From assembly GCA_963762085.1 (NCBI GenBank), contig CAVXJD010000001.1, positions 190,475 through 254,474 of the forward strand: a stretch of 64,000 bases of DNA, given 5' to 3'. The position numbers were made by a program, and so were the translations under genes. Origin of the DNA: DASQGA01 sp963762085. Its GTDB lineage: Bacteria > Actinomycetota > Thermoleophilia > Gaiellales > Gaiellaceae. Of this stretch, positions 22,587-31,291 are shown piece after piece. Every line of letters starts with the position of its first letter. The stretch's first letter is position 1. The notes below the pieces were generated by a model that did no database searches, had not been told where the DNA came from, and worked only from the letters and a program-made list of their open reading frames with translations.

Positions 22587-23741
22587 TTATCCATGCCGCC
22601 CGCCCGGCGCGGAAGCAACCTGAGGGGCGAGCGTCGCAGCTAGGAGCGCGAGCAGCACCGGAATCCAGAGCGCGGCTCGTAAGCCAACCAGGCTCGTGAC
22701 GAACCCGATCAGCGCGGGGCCGAGGATCGAGCCCAGGTAGCTGATCGTCACCACGGCCGCGAGCGCGCTTCGACCCGACCGGGCGCGCATGTTCCCGGCC
22801 GCGCTGAACACGGTCGGAACGACGGGCGCGAGCCCCGCGCCGAGAAGCGCGAACCCTGCGATCGCCACCGCCGTCTCGGGCACCGCGAGACCGAGGGCAA
22901 GCCCCGCAGCCGCGAGCGTTGCGCCCCACCTGACGACGGGGACGGGCCCCAGCCGGGCCGCGATCCGGTCGACGAGGAAGCGGGAGGCCGTGATTCCGAC
23001 CGAGAAGGCAACGAAGGCAAGGGCCGCTGCCCCTCGGCTCGCATCCAGGCTCTCGTCGACGTAGACGGCGCTCCAGTCGATCGCGGCCCCCTCGCCGAGG
23101 AACGAGCAGAAGCCGATGATCCCGAGGAGCAGCACTGGCCTTGCAAGCAGGTAGCCACGTGTTCGAACAGCGGGCAGTTGCTGCGGGACGTCGTCGGCGG
23201 CGGCGGCGAGGTGTCCGAGCGCCGGTGCGCTCACGAGTGCGATCGCGAGCGCCGCCAGCCCGAAGTGCAGGCGCAATGAGACGTCCAGCGCCGCCGCAGC
23301 GGCCGCTCCGCCCGAGGCGACGAGCATGCCTGCGCTCCAGGTGCCGTGGATGCTCGACATGATCGGGCGGCCGTAGCTGCGCTCCACGACCACCGCGTTC
23401 GAGTTCATCGCGACGTCGAGGATCCCGCTGAGCGCACCCACCACGAAGAGAGCGGCGGCGAGCGAAAGGAGGCTCTCCGCGAACGCGGGGCCGAGCAGCG
23501 ACACGCCCAGGAGCGGCATTCCGCCTCGGAGAACCCCTCGGGTTCCGAACCGGTCGAGCAAAGGGGACACGATTCTCGTCCCGACGAAGAGCCCGACCGC
23601 GAAGACCGCGAGGGCAACGCCGAGCTCCCCGTCCGTGATGCCTGCCTGCTCCTTGACGGCCGGAAGCCGCGGCCCGAGGGTGCCCGCTACGGCGGCATGG
23701 AGCGCGAAGGCACCGACGACGCTCGCCCGCGCCCTTCGCAT
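22587..23741 (-). CDS. MFS transporter
   Basis: A 384-residue membrane protein with ~12 hydrophobic helices and the short cytoplasmic loop DRFGTRGVLRGG between TM2 and TM3 that is typical of the major facilitator superfamily. A similar DRIAARLG loop occurs in the second half. The start ATG at 23741 lies 10 bp past the DegT aminotransferase stop. The family resemblance is to fucose permease/FucP-like and small-molecule exporters; the substrate is unknown. Confidence 0.85.
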   Translation of the reverse strand: MRRARASVVGAFALHAAVAGTLGPRLPAVKEQAGITDGELGVALAVFAVGLFVGTRIVSPLLDRFGTRGVLRGGMPLLGVSLLGPAFAESLLSLAAALFVVGALSGILDVAMNSNAVVVERSYGRPIMSSIHGTWSAGMLVASGGAAAAAALDVSLRLHFGLAALAIALVSAPALGHLAAAADDVPQQLPAVRTRGYLLARPVLLLGIIGFCSFLGEGAAIDWSAVYVDESLDASRGAAALAFVAFSVGITASRFLVDRIAARLGPVPVVRWGATLAAAGLALGLAVPETAVAIAGFALLGAGLAPVVPTVFSAAGNMRARSGRSALAAVVTISYLGSILGPALIGFVTSLVGLRAALWIPVLLALLAATLAPQVASAPGGRHG

Positions 23742-23751
23742 GCCCCGGGCC

Positions 23752-24885
23752 TCAGGCGAGAGCGCGAACGAGCGAGTCGGCGACCCGCTCCTGGTCCTCG
23801 CCTGCGAGAGCGGTGAAGAACGGGAGCGCCAGCGACCGAGCGCTCGCGGCCTCCGAGACGGGAAGCGCCCCCTCCCTGTACCCAAAGCGCTCGCGGTAGT
23901 ACGGCTGCAGGTGGATGGAGGGCAGATAGGGCTTCGCCGCCACTCCCTGCTCCGCCAGGCGGGCGATCACCCCGTCGCGGTCGACGCTCTCGTCCAGGAG
24001 GACGACGTACACGAACCAGGAGCGCCGGTGGTCGACGTCGTCCGCGATCAGGGTCTCAACTCCTTCGATCGGCGCAAGCAGGGCCTCGTAGCGGGCCGCG
24101 ACCTCCGCGCGGAGCTCGAGGATCCGATCGAGCTTCTCGAGCTGTGCCACCCCTACCGCGGCCGACAGCTCGTCGAGGCGGTAGTTGTAGCCGAGCCGCG
24201 CATGCGTGAGCCACTCGCCCGAGTCGCTCCGACCCTGGTTCGCAAGGCTCTTGACGAGGTTCCACTCCTCCTCGCTCCGGACGGCGACAGCGCCCCCCTC
24301 CCCCGTCGTGATCTGCTTGTTCGGATAGAACGCGAAGACGGCTGGGTGCCCGGACGAGCCGACCGGGCGGCCGCGATACTCGGCGCCAAGCGCCTCGCAT
24401 GCGTCTTCGAGAATTGCGAGCCCGTGCCGCTCGGCAATCTGCTCGATGGCCTCCAGCTCGGCCGGATATCCGAAGATGTGCACCGGGAGGATCGCCTTCG
24501 TCCGCGGCGTGATCGCCGCCTCGACGGAGGCAGGGTCGAGGTTCAGAGTCTCCGGATCGATGTCCGCAAAGACGGGGTGGGCGCCCTCGAAGAGCACGCA
24601 GTTGGCAGAGCTCACGAACGAGAACGGCGTCGTCACGACCTCGTCACCCGGCCCGATTCCGGCGAGGCGTACACAGAGATGGAGGCCAGCGGTGCCGCTA
24701 GAGACGGCGGCGATGTGCGGCGCGCCCACCCGCTCGGCGAGAAGCGCTTCGAAGCGGTCGGTCATCGGCCCAAGCCCCAGCCGACCAGACCGAAGCACCT
24801 CGAGCACGAGCTCCTCCTCCCGTTCCCCGAGGAAGGGTGCCGAGAGGCCGATCTCGCCCGTCTCGGCCCGCTGGCCGGTCGTCAC
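23752..24885 (-). CDS. DegT/DnrJ/EryC1/StrS-family aminotransferase
   Basis: A 377-residue PLP-dependent sugar-type aminotransferase. Seen are SGTAGLHLCVRLAGIGPGDEV, the EDACEALGAEY motif, and the PLP-lysine region FAFYPNKQITTGEGGA, with the invariant NYRLDELSAAVG. Such enzymes aminate keto-sugars for cell-surface polysaccharides. The start is GTG at 24885, forming a GTGA overlap with the ilvE stop; a GTG at 24924 is possible but lies inside ilvE. Confidence 0.9.
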   Translation of the reverse strand: MTTGQRAETGEIGLSAPFLGEREEELVLEVLRSGRLGLGPMTDRFEALLAERVGAPHIAAVSSGTAGLHLCVRLAGIGPGDEVVTTPFSFVSSANCVLFEGAHPVFADIDPETLNLDPASVEAAITPRTKAILPVHIFGYPAELEAIEQIAERHGLAILEDACEALGAEYRGRPVGSSGHPAVFAFYPNKQITTGEGGAVAVRSEEEWNLVKSLANQGRSDSGEWLTHARLGYNYRLDELSAAVGVAQLEKLDRILELRAEVAARYEALLAPIEGVETLIADDVDHRRSWFVYVVLLDESVDRDGVIARLAEQGVAAKPYLPSIHLQPYYRERFGYREGALPVSEAASARSLALPFFTALAGEDQERVADSLVRALA

Positions 24886-25814
24886 GAGCCCGCGACCGGA
24901 CTCTTCTCGACGTACTCGAGCCACTGCGACCAGCGCTCGCTCTTCCCGCGCACGGTGTCGAGGTAGGCGCTCTGGATCTCCTTCGTGACCGGACCGGGAT
25001 CCCCGACCTCCTGGTCATCGACCGAGCGAATCGGCGTGACCTCGGCCGCCGTGCCCGTCATGAAGATCTCGTCCGCCAGGTAGAGATCCGAGCGGATCAG
25101 GTTCGTCTCGTTGACCGTGTAGCCGAGGTCCTGCGCGATCTGGATCACAGTGTCGCGCGTGATGCCCGGCAGGATCGAGGAGGAGAGATCGGGTGTCCCG
25201 ATCGCGCCGTCCTTCACCACGAAGATGTTCTCGCCCGACCCGTCCGCGACGTAGCCCTCGTCCGTCAGGAGGATCGCCTCCTGGTAGCCGGCCCTGGTGG
25301 CTTCGCCCACGGCCAGCATGGAGTTCAGGTAGATCCCGGTGGCTTTCGAGACGTGCGGGATCGTGTTCGGACCAACCCGCCTCCATGAAGAGACCTTGGC
25401 GCGAATCCCGCGCTCGAGCGCGTCCTCGCCGAGGTACGTGCCCCAGGGCCAGCTCATGATCACGACGTCGATCGGGTTCGAGCCCGGACCGACACCGAGC
25501 TCCCCGTAGCCGTAGAACGCGATCGGGCGGATGTACGCCTCGGGCAGTCCGTTGACGGCGAGCAGGTCGAGCGTCGCAGTCCGCAGCTCTTCCGGCGTGT
25601 ACGGAAGCTCCATGTACATGAGCTGCGCCGACTTGTGAAGCCGCTGGAGGTGGTCGGTGAGCCGGAAGACGGCCGAGCCCTTGGGCGTCTCGTAGGCGCG
25701 AATTCCCTCGAAGACACCCGAGCCGTAGTGGAGCCCATGGGAGCCGACGTGGATCTTGGCGTCGGCCCAGTCAACGAGCTCGCCGTTCATCCAGATTTTT
25801 TCGGTCTCACGCAC
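24882..25814 (-). CDS. ilvE: Branched-chain amino acid aminotransferase
   Basis: A 310-residue fold-type IV PLP enzyme that transaminates valine, leucine and isoleucine with 2-oxoglutarate. Features are the HVGSHGLHYGSGVFEGIRAY start, the lysine in HVSKATGIYLNSML, the LTDEGYVADGSGENIFVVK block and the EIFMTGTAAEVTPI block. Length is normal. It starts 13 bp after the ybaK-like stop and shares a GTGA overlap with the next aminotransferase. Confidence 0.95.
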   Translation of the reverse strand: MRETEKIWMNGELVDWADAKIHVGSHGLHYGSGVFEGIRAYETPKGSAVFRLTDHLQRLHKSAQLMYMELPYTPEELRTATLDLLAVNGLPEAYIRPIAFYGYGELGVGPGSNPIDVVIMSWPWGTYLGEDALERGIRAKVSSWRRVGPNTIPHVSKATGIYLNSMLAVGEATRAGYQEAILLTDEGYVADGSGENIFVVKDGAIGTPDLSSSILPGITRDTVIQIAQDLGYTVNETNLIRSDLYLADEIFMTGTAAEVTPIRSVDDQEVGDPGPVTKEIQSAYLDTVRGKSERWSQWLEYVEKSPVAGS

Positions 25815-25827
25815 GGCGAGGCCTAGA

Positions 25828-26322
25828 TTACTGGACGGGCCGTTCTTCCTCGGAGAGGTCGGCCTCGCGGCCCTTCGTCAGCCGGACCAGATCCGGAGCC
25901 GCGATTGCGGCCATGTGGCGGGACGAGCCGGCGCCGACCCAGACGACCGGGTGGGTCACGAGGCGCCGGTCGATCAGCACGAGGTCGATGCCCGCGAGCG
26001 GGAACGGCGCCACACCTCCCGCCCGGAACCCCGTGGCCCGCTCCACTTCATCCGGGCCTGCAACCTTGGCGCGCTCGCCACCGGCCGCCCGGGCGACCTT
26101 CGCGCGGTCGGCCCTGCGGTCACCCGGCAGGAGAGCGACGAGCGGGCGGCCGTCACAGATGAAGACCAGGGTCTTGACGATCTGTCCCAGCTCACAGCCA
26201 ACAGCTTTCGCCGCCGCCTCTGCCGTCGGCGTCCCCTCGGGGAATTCCTGGACACTCGCCTCGACCTTCGCGTCGGACAGGAACTGGACGACTCGCTCCA
26301 CAGGCGCGGGCCAGGGGCTCAT
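25828..26322 (-). CDS. YbaK/EbsC-family aminoacyl-tRNA deacylase-like protein
   Basis: A 164-residue YbaK-fold protein, a family that hydrolyses mischarged aminoacyl-tRNAs in trans. Seen are AKAVGCELGQIVKTLVF with the catalytic-type lysine, the LLPGDRRADRAKVA segment, ATGFRAGGVAPFPL and VWVGAGSSRHMAAI. The ATG at 26322 lies at the edge of the 136-bp repeated element, which supplies its RBS region. The open frame continues upstream through that repeat to 26640, but this is not coding. Whether it acts on Cys-tRNA-Pro or another substrate is unknown. Confidence 0.88.
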   Translation of the reverse strand: MSPWPAPVERVVQFLSDAKVEASVQEFPEGTPTAEAAAKAVGCELGQIVKTLVFICDGRPLVALLPGDRRADRAKVARAAGGERAKVAGPDEVERATGFRAGGVAPFPLAGIDLVLIDRRLVTHPVVWVGAGSSRHMAAIAAPDLVRLTKGREADLSEEERPVQ

Positions 26323-26461
26323 AGGCCAGCCTCTGGCATATGAGCGTGTGGAGGGGGTGTGGAGGAACCGGGAGGTTCCCCCACGTGGGACCGTAAGAAG
26401 GGGGCTCGCGGGGGAAACATGGTTTCCGCCGCGGGAGCGAGCCGGAGGCGAGGGACGCTCA
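26317..26461 (-). repeat. Intercistronic 136-bp repeat, copy 1 (serA to ybaK-like)
   Basis: The 136 bp between the serA stop (26461-26459) and the ybaK-like start (26322) align without gaps to 42043-42178. Over 140 bp including the edge codons I count 16 differences (about 89% identity). Three hairpins are seen in the mRNA sense. Hairpin I has a 7-bp outer stem GGCTCGC/GCGAGCC with a GGAAAC/GTTTCC inner stem. Hairpin II is an 11-bp stem around GGAACC/GGTTCC. Hairpin III is the perfect pair 26317-26323 with 26339-26345, which holds the downstream ATG in its arm and a GAGG in the loop. Confidence 0.9.
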
Positions 26462-28033
26462 TTCGGGCAGGCGGATGAAGCGGGCGCCGACGAACCCCGG
26501 CTCTGTCCGAAGCCGAGCCAAAAGCTCGTCTGAGACCGGACTGTCGACGGAGAGGGCCATGAGGGCGCGTGCTTCCCGGCGATTTCGGGAGACGGCCATG
26601 TTCGCGATGTTGACGCCGGCTTCGCCGACGATCCGGCCAAGCGCGCCGATCATCCCCGGCCGGTCGTCGTTCTCCGCGAAGAGCATGAGCCGGTCGAGCT
26701 CGACCTCGAGGTCGTAACCGAGCGCAGCCACCAGACGAGGCCGTTGCCCTCGACCGGTGACCGTGCCCGCGACAGCGTGCGGCTCTCCGGCTGCAAAAGC
26801 GGTGACCGCGATCAGGCTCGTGAAATCGTGCGACGCGGTGGAGGACTCCTCGCGCACCTCTACCCCCCGTTCCCGCGCGACCAGCGGCGCATTCACGTAG
26901 TTGACCGGCTGGTCGACTCGGCCCTGGAAGATGCCGTTCAGCGCGGCGACCGTGAGGAGTCGCGTCGCCCGCTCGGCCAGCTGGCCGAAGTACTGAAAGT
27001 CGAGGCGCGTCGGGTTCCCGCCCGCCAGCTCCACGGCAAGCGCACCGAGCTTCGCCGCGAGCGGCAGGTACGGCCCCAGCTGCTCCATATCCTCGGCTGC
27101 GACCGCGGGCATGTTGACGGCGTTCGTAACCAGATGGCCGTCGAGCGCCGCAGCGACCTGCTCGGCGACGATGATCCCCGCCCGGTCCTGCGCCTCCTGG
27201 GTCGACGCACCCAGGTGAGGCGTCACGATCACGTTGTCGAGCTCGAGCAGCGGGCCGGCGTACGGCTCCTCCGAGAAGACGTCGAGTGCTGCACCTGCGA
27301 CCTTCCCCGATTGGAGCGCCTCCGCCAGCGCGTCCTCGTCGACGAGCTCCCCGCGCGCCGCGTTCACGATCCGGATGCCGTCCCGGGCTCCGTCGAGCCG
27401 GGTGCGGTCGATGAGACCGCGTGTCTCCTCGGTCAGCGAGAGGTGGAGCGTCACGAAGTCCGATTCGGACAGGAGCTCCTCGAGGCTCTCGACCATCGTC
27501 GCGCCGAAGTCCCGGAACCGCTCCGGAGCCACGTAGGGGTCGTAGGCCAGGACGTCCATTTCGAACGCGCGGGCCCGACGCGCGACCTGTTGCCCGATCC
27601 GGCCGAAGCCGACCACCCCGAGGGTCTTGTCGGCCAGCTCGAGCCCTGCGAAGCGCGCCCGCTCCCAGCGGCCCTCTTTCAGGGCCGCGTGCGCCTGGGG
27701 GATGTTTCGGGAGAGCGCCAGGAGGAGTCCGAACGCGTGCTCCGCTGCCGAGACGATGGTCGACTGGGGCGCGTTCGCGACGACGATCCCGCGGCGCGAG
27801 GCCGCCTCCACGTCGACGTTGTCGACCCCCACGCCCGCGCGGCCGATCACCTTCAACCGCTCGGCCCGGTCGATCAGCTCTGCGGAGACGTCCGTGGCGC
27901 TTCGAACGATGATCGCGTCGTAGTCCGCGATCTTCTCCTCCAACGGCGAGTCGAAGTCGACGTCGACCTCGAAGCGCCGGCGGAGGAAGTCGATGCCCGC
28001 GTCGGCGATGCGCTCGCGGACGAGGATCTTCAC
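26459..28033 (-). CDS. serA: D-3-phosphoglycerate dehydrogenase
   Basis: A 524-residue first enzyme of serine synthesis (long, actinobacterial type). It has the substrate-domain VGVDNVDVEAASRRGI, the NAD-binding GFGRIG at 142-147, the NAARGELVDEDAL arginine region, and HLGASTQEAQDRAG with the catalytic histidine. An intervening domain follows (~300-450), then a C-terminal ACT domain (DRPGMIGALGRIVGEAGVNIANM). It overlaps the class V aminotransferase by 4 bp and ends at the repeat element. Confidence 0.96.
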   Translation of the reverse strand: MKILVRERIADAGIDFLRRRFEVDVDFDSPLEEKIADYDAIIVRSATDVSAELIDRAERLKVIGRAGVGVDNVDVEAASRRGIVVANAPQSTIVSAAEHAFGLLLALSRNIPQAHAALKEGRWERARFAGLELADKTLGVVGFGRIGQQVARRARAFEMDVLAYDPYVAPERFRDFGATMVESLEELLSESDFVTLHLSLTEETRGLIDRTRLDGARDGIRIVNAARGELVDEDALAEALQSGKVAGAALDVFSEEPYAGPLLELDNVIVTPHLGASTQEAQDRAGIIVAEQVAAALDGHLVTNAVNMPAVAAEDMEQLGPYLPLAAKLGALAVELAGGNPTRLDFQYFGQLAERATRLLTVAALNGIFQGRVDQPVNYVNAPLVARERGVEVREESSTASHDFTSLIAVTAFAAGEPHAVAGTVTGRGQRPRLVAALGYDLEVELDRLMLFAENDDRPGMIGALGRIVGEAGVNIANMAVSRNRREARALMALSVDSPVSDELLARLRTEPGFVGARFIRLPE

Positions 28034-29187
28034 ACTCGAACGCCCTCGAAGGCCTCGAGCGCGGCCGTCACGGCCACCCCCCGCTCGACGTCCGCGCCCG
28101 CCTCGGCGAGGACCAGCTCGAGCGCCGCGAGCTGCGTCGTCACATCGAAGACGTCCACGTAGCCAATGTGCCCGATCCGGACGATCTTCCCGGTCAGCTC
28201 CTTGCGGCCGCCCTCCATCGTGATCCCGAAGCGCGTGAAGAGGTCGGCGATGACCTCGCCCGCATCGATCTCGGCCGGCATCCGGACGGCTGTCACCACA
28301 GCCGACGTGTCATCGTCCGGGGAGAAGAGATCGAGACCGAGCGCCTTCACGCCCGCGCGAGCCGCTCGGCCGAGGCGAACGTGGCGGTCGAAGACCGCTT
28401 CGAGCCCTTCCTCCAGGAGAAGCGACACGGCAACGTCGAGACCGAGCACGGCCGGGATCGCCGGCGTGAACGGGTTGACCGGCGGGTCCTCGTGCTGCGA
28501 CTCGAGGGTCGCCGCCCAGTCGAAGTAGAACCGCGGCGACGTCGCCTGCGTCGAGGCCTCGAGAGCGGCCGGGGAAATCGAGGCAAGGGCCAGCCCGGGC
28601 GGGGTCATAAGCGCCTTCTGCGAGCCCGAGACGACGACGTCGAGACCCCACGCATCGGTGTCACAGGGAACCGCGCCGAGGCTCGAGATCGCATCGACCA
28701 CGACCAGCGCGCCGGAAGGCCGTACCCGGGCCGCGGTCTCCTGCAGATCGATGACGACGCCGGTCGACGTCTCCGAGTGGGTCAGGAAGACGGCGTGCGC
28801 GCCACCGATCTCCGCGAGCTTCGCGGCGACGTCGTCTGGACTCGGGACCTCGCCCCATGGATAGCGGAGCTCCTGCACGTCGCAGCCGTACGCTGCCGCG
28901 ATCGAAAGCCACCGTTCCCCGAAGTTCCCGGCCGAGACGACGAGAACGCGGTCGCCGCGCGAGCAGGTGTTGGAAACCGCGGAATCCATTCCCCCCGTGC
29001 CCGAAGCCGTGAAGAGGAGGACGTCGTTGGCGGTCCTGTAGATCTCCTGGAGGGACGCCAGAAGCTTCTCGAACATGGCACGAAAGCCAGGGGTTCGGTG
29101 ATGGACGATCGGAAGGGACATCGCCGCGAGCACGGCCGGCGGCACCGGGGTCGGCCCGGGCGTCATCAGGTAGCGCTTCTGAGGCAT
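28030..29187 (-). CDS. Class V (alanine/serine-glyoxylate-type) aminotransferase
   Basis: A 385-residue PLP enzyme. It starts with MTPGPTPVPPAVLAAM, the family signature, and has FTASGTGGMDSAVSN, VVDAISSLGAVPCDTDAWGLDVVVSGSQKAL with the PLP lysine, and GITMEGGRKELTGKIVRIGHIG. Such enzymes act as alanine-glyoxylate or serine-pyruvate aminotransferases. Fused in operon with serA (ATGA overlap), it may serve as the phosphoserine aminotransferase step. That role is inferred from context. Confidence 0.9.
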   Translation of the reverse strand: MPQKRYLMTPGPTPVPPAVLAAMSLPIVHHRTPGFRAMFEKLLASLQEIYRTANDVLLFTASGTGGMDSAVSNTCSRGDRVLVVSAGNFGERWLSIAAAYGCDVQELRYPWGEVPSPDDVAAKLAEIGGAHAVFLTHSETSTGVVIDLQETAARVRPSGALVVVDAISSLGAVPCDTDAWGLDVVVSGSQKALMTPPGLALASISPAALEASTQATSPRFYFDWAATLESQHEDPPVNPFTPAIPAVLGLDVAVSLLLEEGLEAVFDRHVRLGRAARAGVKALGLDLFSPDDDTSAVVTAVRMPAEIDAGEVIADLFTRFGITMEGGRKELTGKIVRIGHIGYVDVFDVTTQLAALELVLAEAGADVERGVAVTAALEAFEGVRV

Positions 29188-29194
29188 CCGGGAC

Positions 29195-29908
29195 GTGAGG
29201 TTAGCCCATGCGTACGATCTCGACGTGGAAGCCCTCCTGGCGTTCGGCGCCGCGCTCCTCGCACTGCGGCTCGGCGGCGACCTCGTCGGCCGCTACCGCG
29301 CAACTCGCCGCCCAGAGCTCGCGGCCTGGGCGGCCTCGCTCATCTCTTACTCGATCGCGTCGGGCGCGCTCGCCGCGGGCGCGGCAGGCGGCTGGGGCGA
29401 GGCCGTCTTCCGCGCCTACTACCTCTTCGGCGGCCTCCTGACCGCTGCGCTGCTCGGGGCCGGCTCGCTCCTCCTGATCGGTCGCCGCTGGGCGGCTCCG
29501 CTCGCCCTCCTGTACGTGGGTCTCGCCGTCGGGGTCACGCTGGCAGCACCGCTGACCACCGACGTGGGCGGCACGTCGATCCCGGACGCGCAGGAGCACT
29601 TGGAGTTCTTTCCCGCCCGGCTCCTGGCCGTGGTCGGAAACTCGCTCGGGACGCTGGCGGCGGCCGGGATCGCCCTCTGGACGATCAGGCGGCGGCCGGT
29701 CGGAAACGGCTTCATCCTGGCGGGAATCGTTGTCGCGGCCGCCGGGAGCGCGGTCGCGGGGCTCGGGGAGGCCCAGAGCGCCGCGTTCATCGCCGTCGCG
29801 GCAGTACTCCTCTATGCCGGCTTCGTAGCCGGCAGCGGCTACCCGATGCCGCTGAAGAAGCTCTCGAAGAGCTTTTCGAGGGGCTCGTACTCGGCCGGCC
29901 GCTCGTAG
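29195..29908 (+). CDS. Polytopic membrane protein of unknown function
   Basis: A 237-residue protein with about seven hydrophobic helices (ALLAFGAALLALRLGG, LISYSIASGALAAGAAGG, YYLFGGLLTAALLGAG, and so on). I do not recognise a family. Start is uncertain: GTG 29195 or GTG 29225. Divergent from the class V aminotransferase by a few bases. Its 3' end overlaps the convergent lipoprotein gene by ~70 bp, and the last ~20 residues look atypical, so the true end may be earlier if a frameshift exists. Confidence 0.6.
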   Translation: MRLAHAYDLDVEALLAFGAALLALRLGGDLVGRYRATRRPELAAWAASLISYSIASGALAAGAAGGWGEAVFRAYYLFGGLLTAALLGAGSLLLIGRRWAAPLALLYVGLAVGVTLAAPLTTDVGGTSIPDAQEHLEFFPARLLAVVGNSLGTLAAAGIALWTIRRRPVGNGFILAGIVVAAAGSAVAGLGEAQSAAFIAVAAVLLYAGFVAGSGYPMPLKKLSKSFSRGSYSAGRS

Positions 29909-30730
29909 GAGACGTCCTTACCGAAGTCTGAGAGCCTCACCGCGATGTGCAGGTCGACCGAGTCGAGCGAGTCCGACTGCCCGAGCTGGTCGAGATCGCC
30001 TGCCCCGAGGTCGACGTCCATCGAGTAGCTCCTCGGCAGGTGGTCATCCCGACCGGCCGTGAACCGGAAGTGCACGAGCTCCGCGAGTGACTCGAGCTTG
30101 GCGCGTTCGCTTGGCGCCATCGCATCACCGCCGTACTCGTCGACGAGCGCGAGGATCCCGTCGACGTTCAGCGCACCGCGAAACTCCCAGGTCGGGACGC
30201 CGTCGAGGACGGGCCCGGCCAGGACGGTGCCGGTGAAGATGTCGTCGAAATGCGGGCGCGGAGGCCCTCGGGCGTCCCGAAGTCCTGCTCGATGCGGTCG
30301 CGCTCCTTCTCGCTCTGCTCCGGAAGTTTCAGATCGCGGTCGCCGTACCAGCGGTTGAGAAAGCGGATGAAGAGCTCCTGGCGGTTCGCAAGGACGACGG
30401 CTGCGAAGGACTGTCCGGAGAAATCCAGCTTCACGTCCATCGCCAGCTCGTCGGAGCTCGCGTCGCCCTGCAGGTGGAGCCTGACCGGGCGCATCGCCTG
30501 TCATCGCCGCCGCGGGACCGCTCGCGTTCACGGTCGTGTCGACCACGAAGTGAGCCGCTCCCGGCCTCTTCAACGGCCGCGAAGGCGTCGGCTGCGAGAT
30601 CCGCACCACTCGGCGCGTCGGCCGAAGAAGGATCGGAAGACGAAGACTCGGAAGGGGCTGCGCCGCCGCAGCCGGCGACGAGCGCGACCGTCAGGATGCA
30701 GAAGGCGAGGAAGAGACCGAGGCGGCGCAC
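29839..30730 (-). pseudogene. Lipoprotein (LppX/LprG-like), three frameshifts
   Basis: The ATG at 30730 encodes a lipoprotein signal peptide with lipobox LVAGC, then a Ser/Pro-rich linker. The mature domain continues in successive frames: AAHFVVDTTVNASG; next DVKLDFSGQSFAAVVLANRQELFIRFLNRWYG; next ILALVDEYGGDAMAPSERAKLESL and DVDLGAGDLDQLG to the stop at 29839. Shifts are near 30557, 30495 and 30255. The pieces fit the LppX/LprAFG-type fold of lipid-carrier lipoproteins, judged by pattern only. Overlaps the DUF218 gene end by 40 bp. Confidence 0.6.
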
Positions 30731-31281
30731 GCTTCCACTATCGGCTCTCCGTCGTCGGACCTAAGCGAATTCCCCCGGCGTTCGAGCTCCGCCACCGCGT
30801 TTCGCCTCTGCCGTCGTATGAGGGTGAGCGCGGCCGCCTCCCAGGCGAGCGCACCGGCGCTCGTCCGCAGGCGGGGAGAGTGGTAGGTGCACCGCACGCC
30901 GAAACGCGGATAGACGGCGCCGAAGAAGTAGTGGCAGCGCAGTCGGTGGGCCGGCGCGCACACGATCGTCGCTTCCTCAACGCCGCGCGCGAGCAGAAGC
31001 GGCAACACGCGGGCCATATTCTGGGACGTATTGACGGCGGTTTCCTCGGCGAGGAGCTCCACGTCGCGCCGACCCTCCCAGGCGGCAAGCATCTGCGCCG
31101 CCTCGCTCTCGCCTCCGTACGGAGCCCAACCCGAGAGGACGACGACACTCGGGCGGCGACGCTCCGCAAGCTCTGCGGCAAGCGCAAGTACGCGATTGCA
31201 GCCGCGGGAAAGTGTGTACGTCCCTTCCGGGTCGAAGTTTCCCTGACCAGGGACGACGATGGCCCACCGCACCTCGCGCAT
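30691..31281 (-). CDS. DUF218 / YdcF-like protein
   Basis: A 196-residue protein with the DUF218 (SanA/YdcF) pattern: AIVVPGQGN near the start, CNRVLALAAELAERRRPSVVVLSGW, the AAWEGRRDVELLAEETAVNTSQNM segment with the conserved E..A.NT.QN, and TIVCAPAHRLRC. Family members are membrane-associated or cytoplasmic proteins linked to envelope metabolism; the activity is undefined. The ATG at 31281 is preferred over the longer frame to 31335. Confidence 0.78.
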   Translation of the reverse strand: MREVRWAIVVPGQGNFDPEGTYTLSRGCNRVLALAAELAERRRPSVVVLSGWAPYGGESEAAQMLAAWEGRRDVELLAEETAVNTSQNMARVLPLLLARGVEEATIVCAPAHRLRCHYFFGAVYPRFGVRCTYHSPRLRTSAGALAWEAAALTLIRRQRRNAVAELERRGNSLRSDDGEPIVEACAASVSSSPSAS

Positions 31282-31291
31282 TGGGTCGAGG

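Noticed and set aside
26366..26531. Similar + strand protein-like frames across both 136-bp repeat copies (VEGVWxNxEVPPR, GLAGETWFP)
   Set aside because: The matching peptides arise because the DNA repeat is conserved. The frames have no RBS and run into unrelated antisense sequence, so a coding role is not supported.
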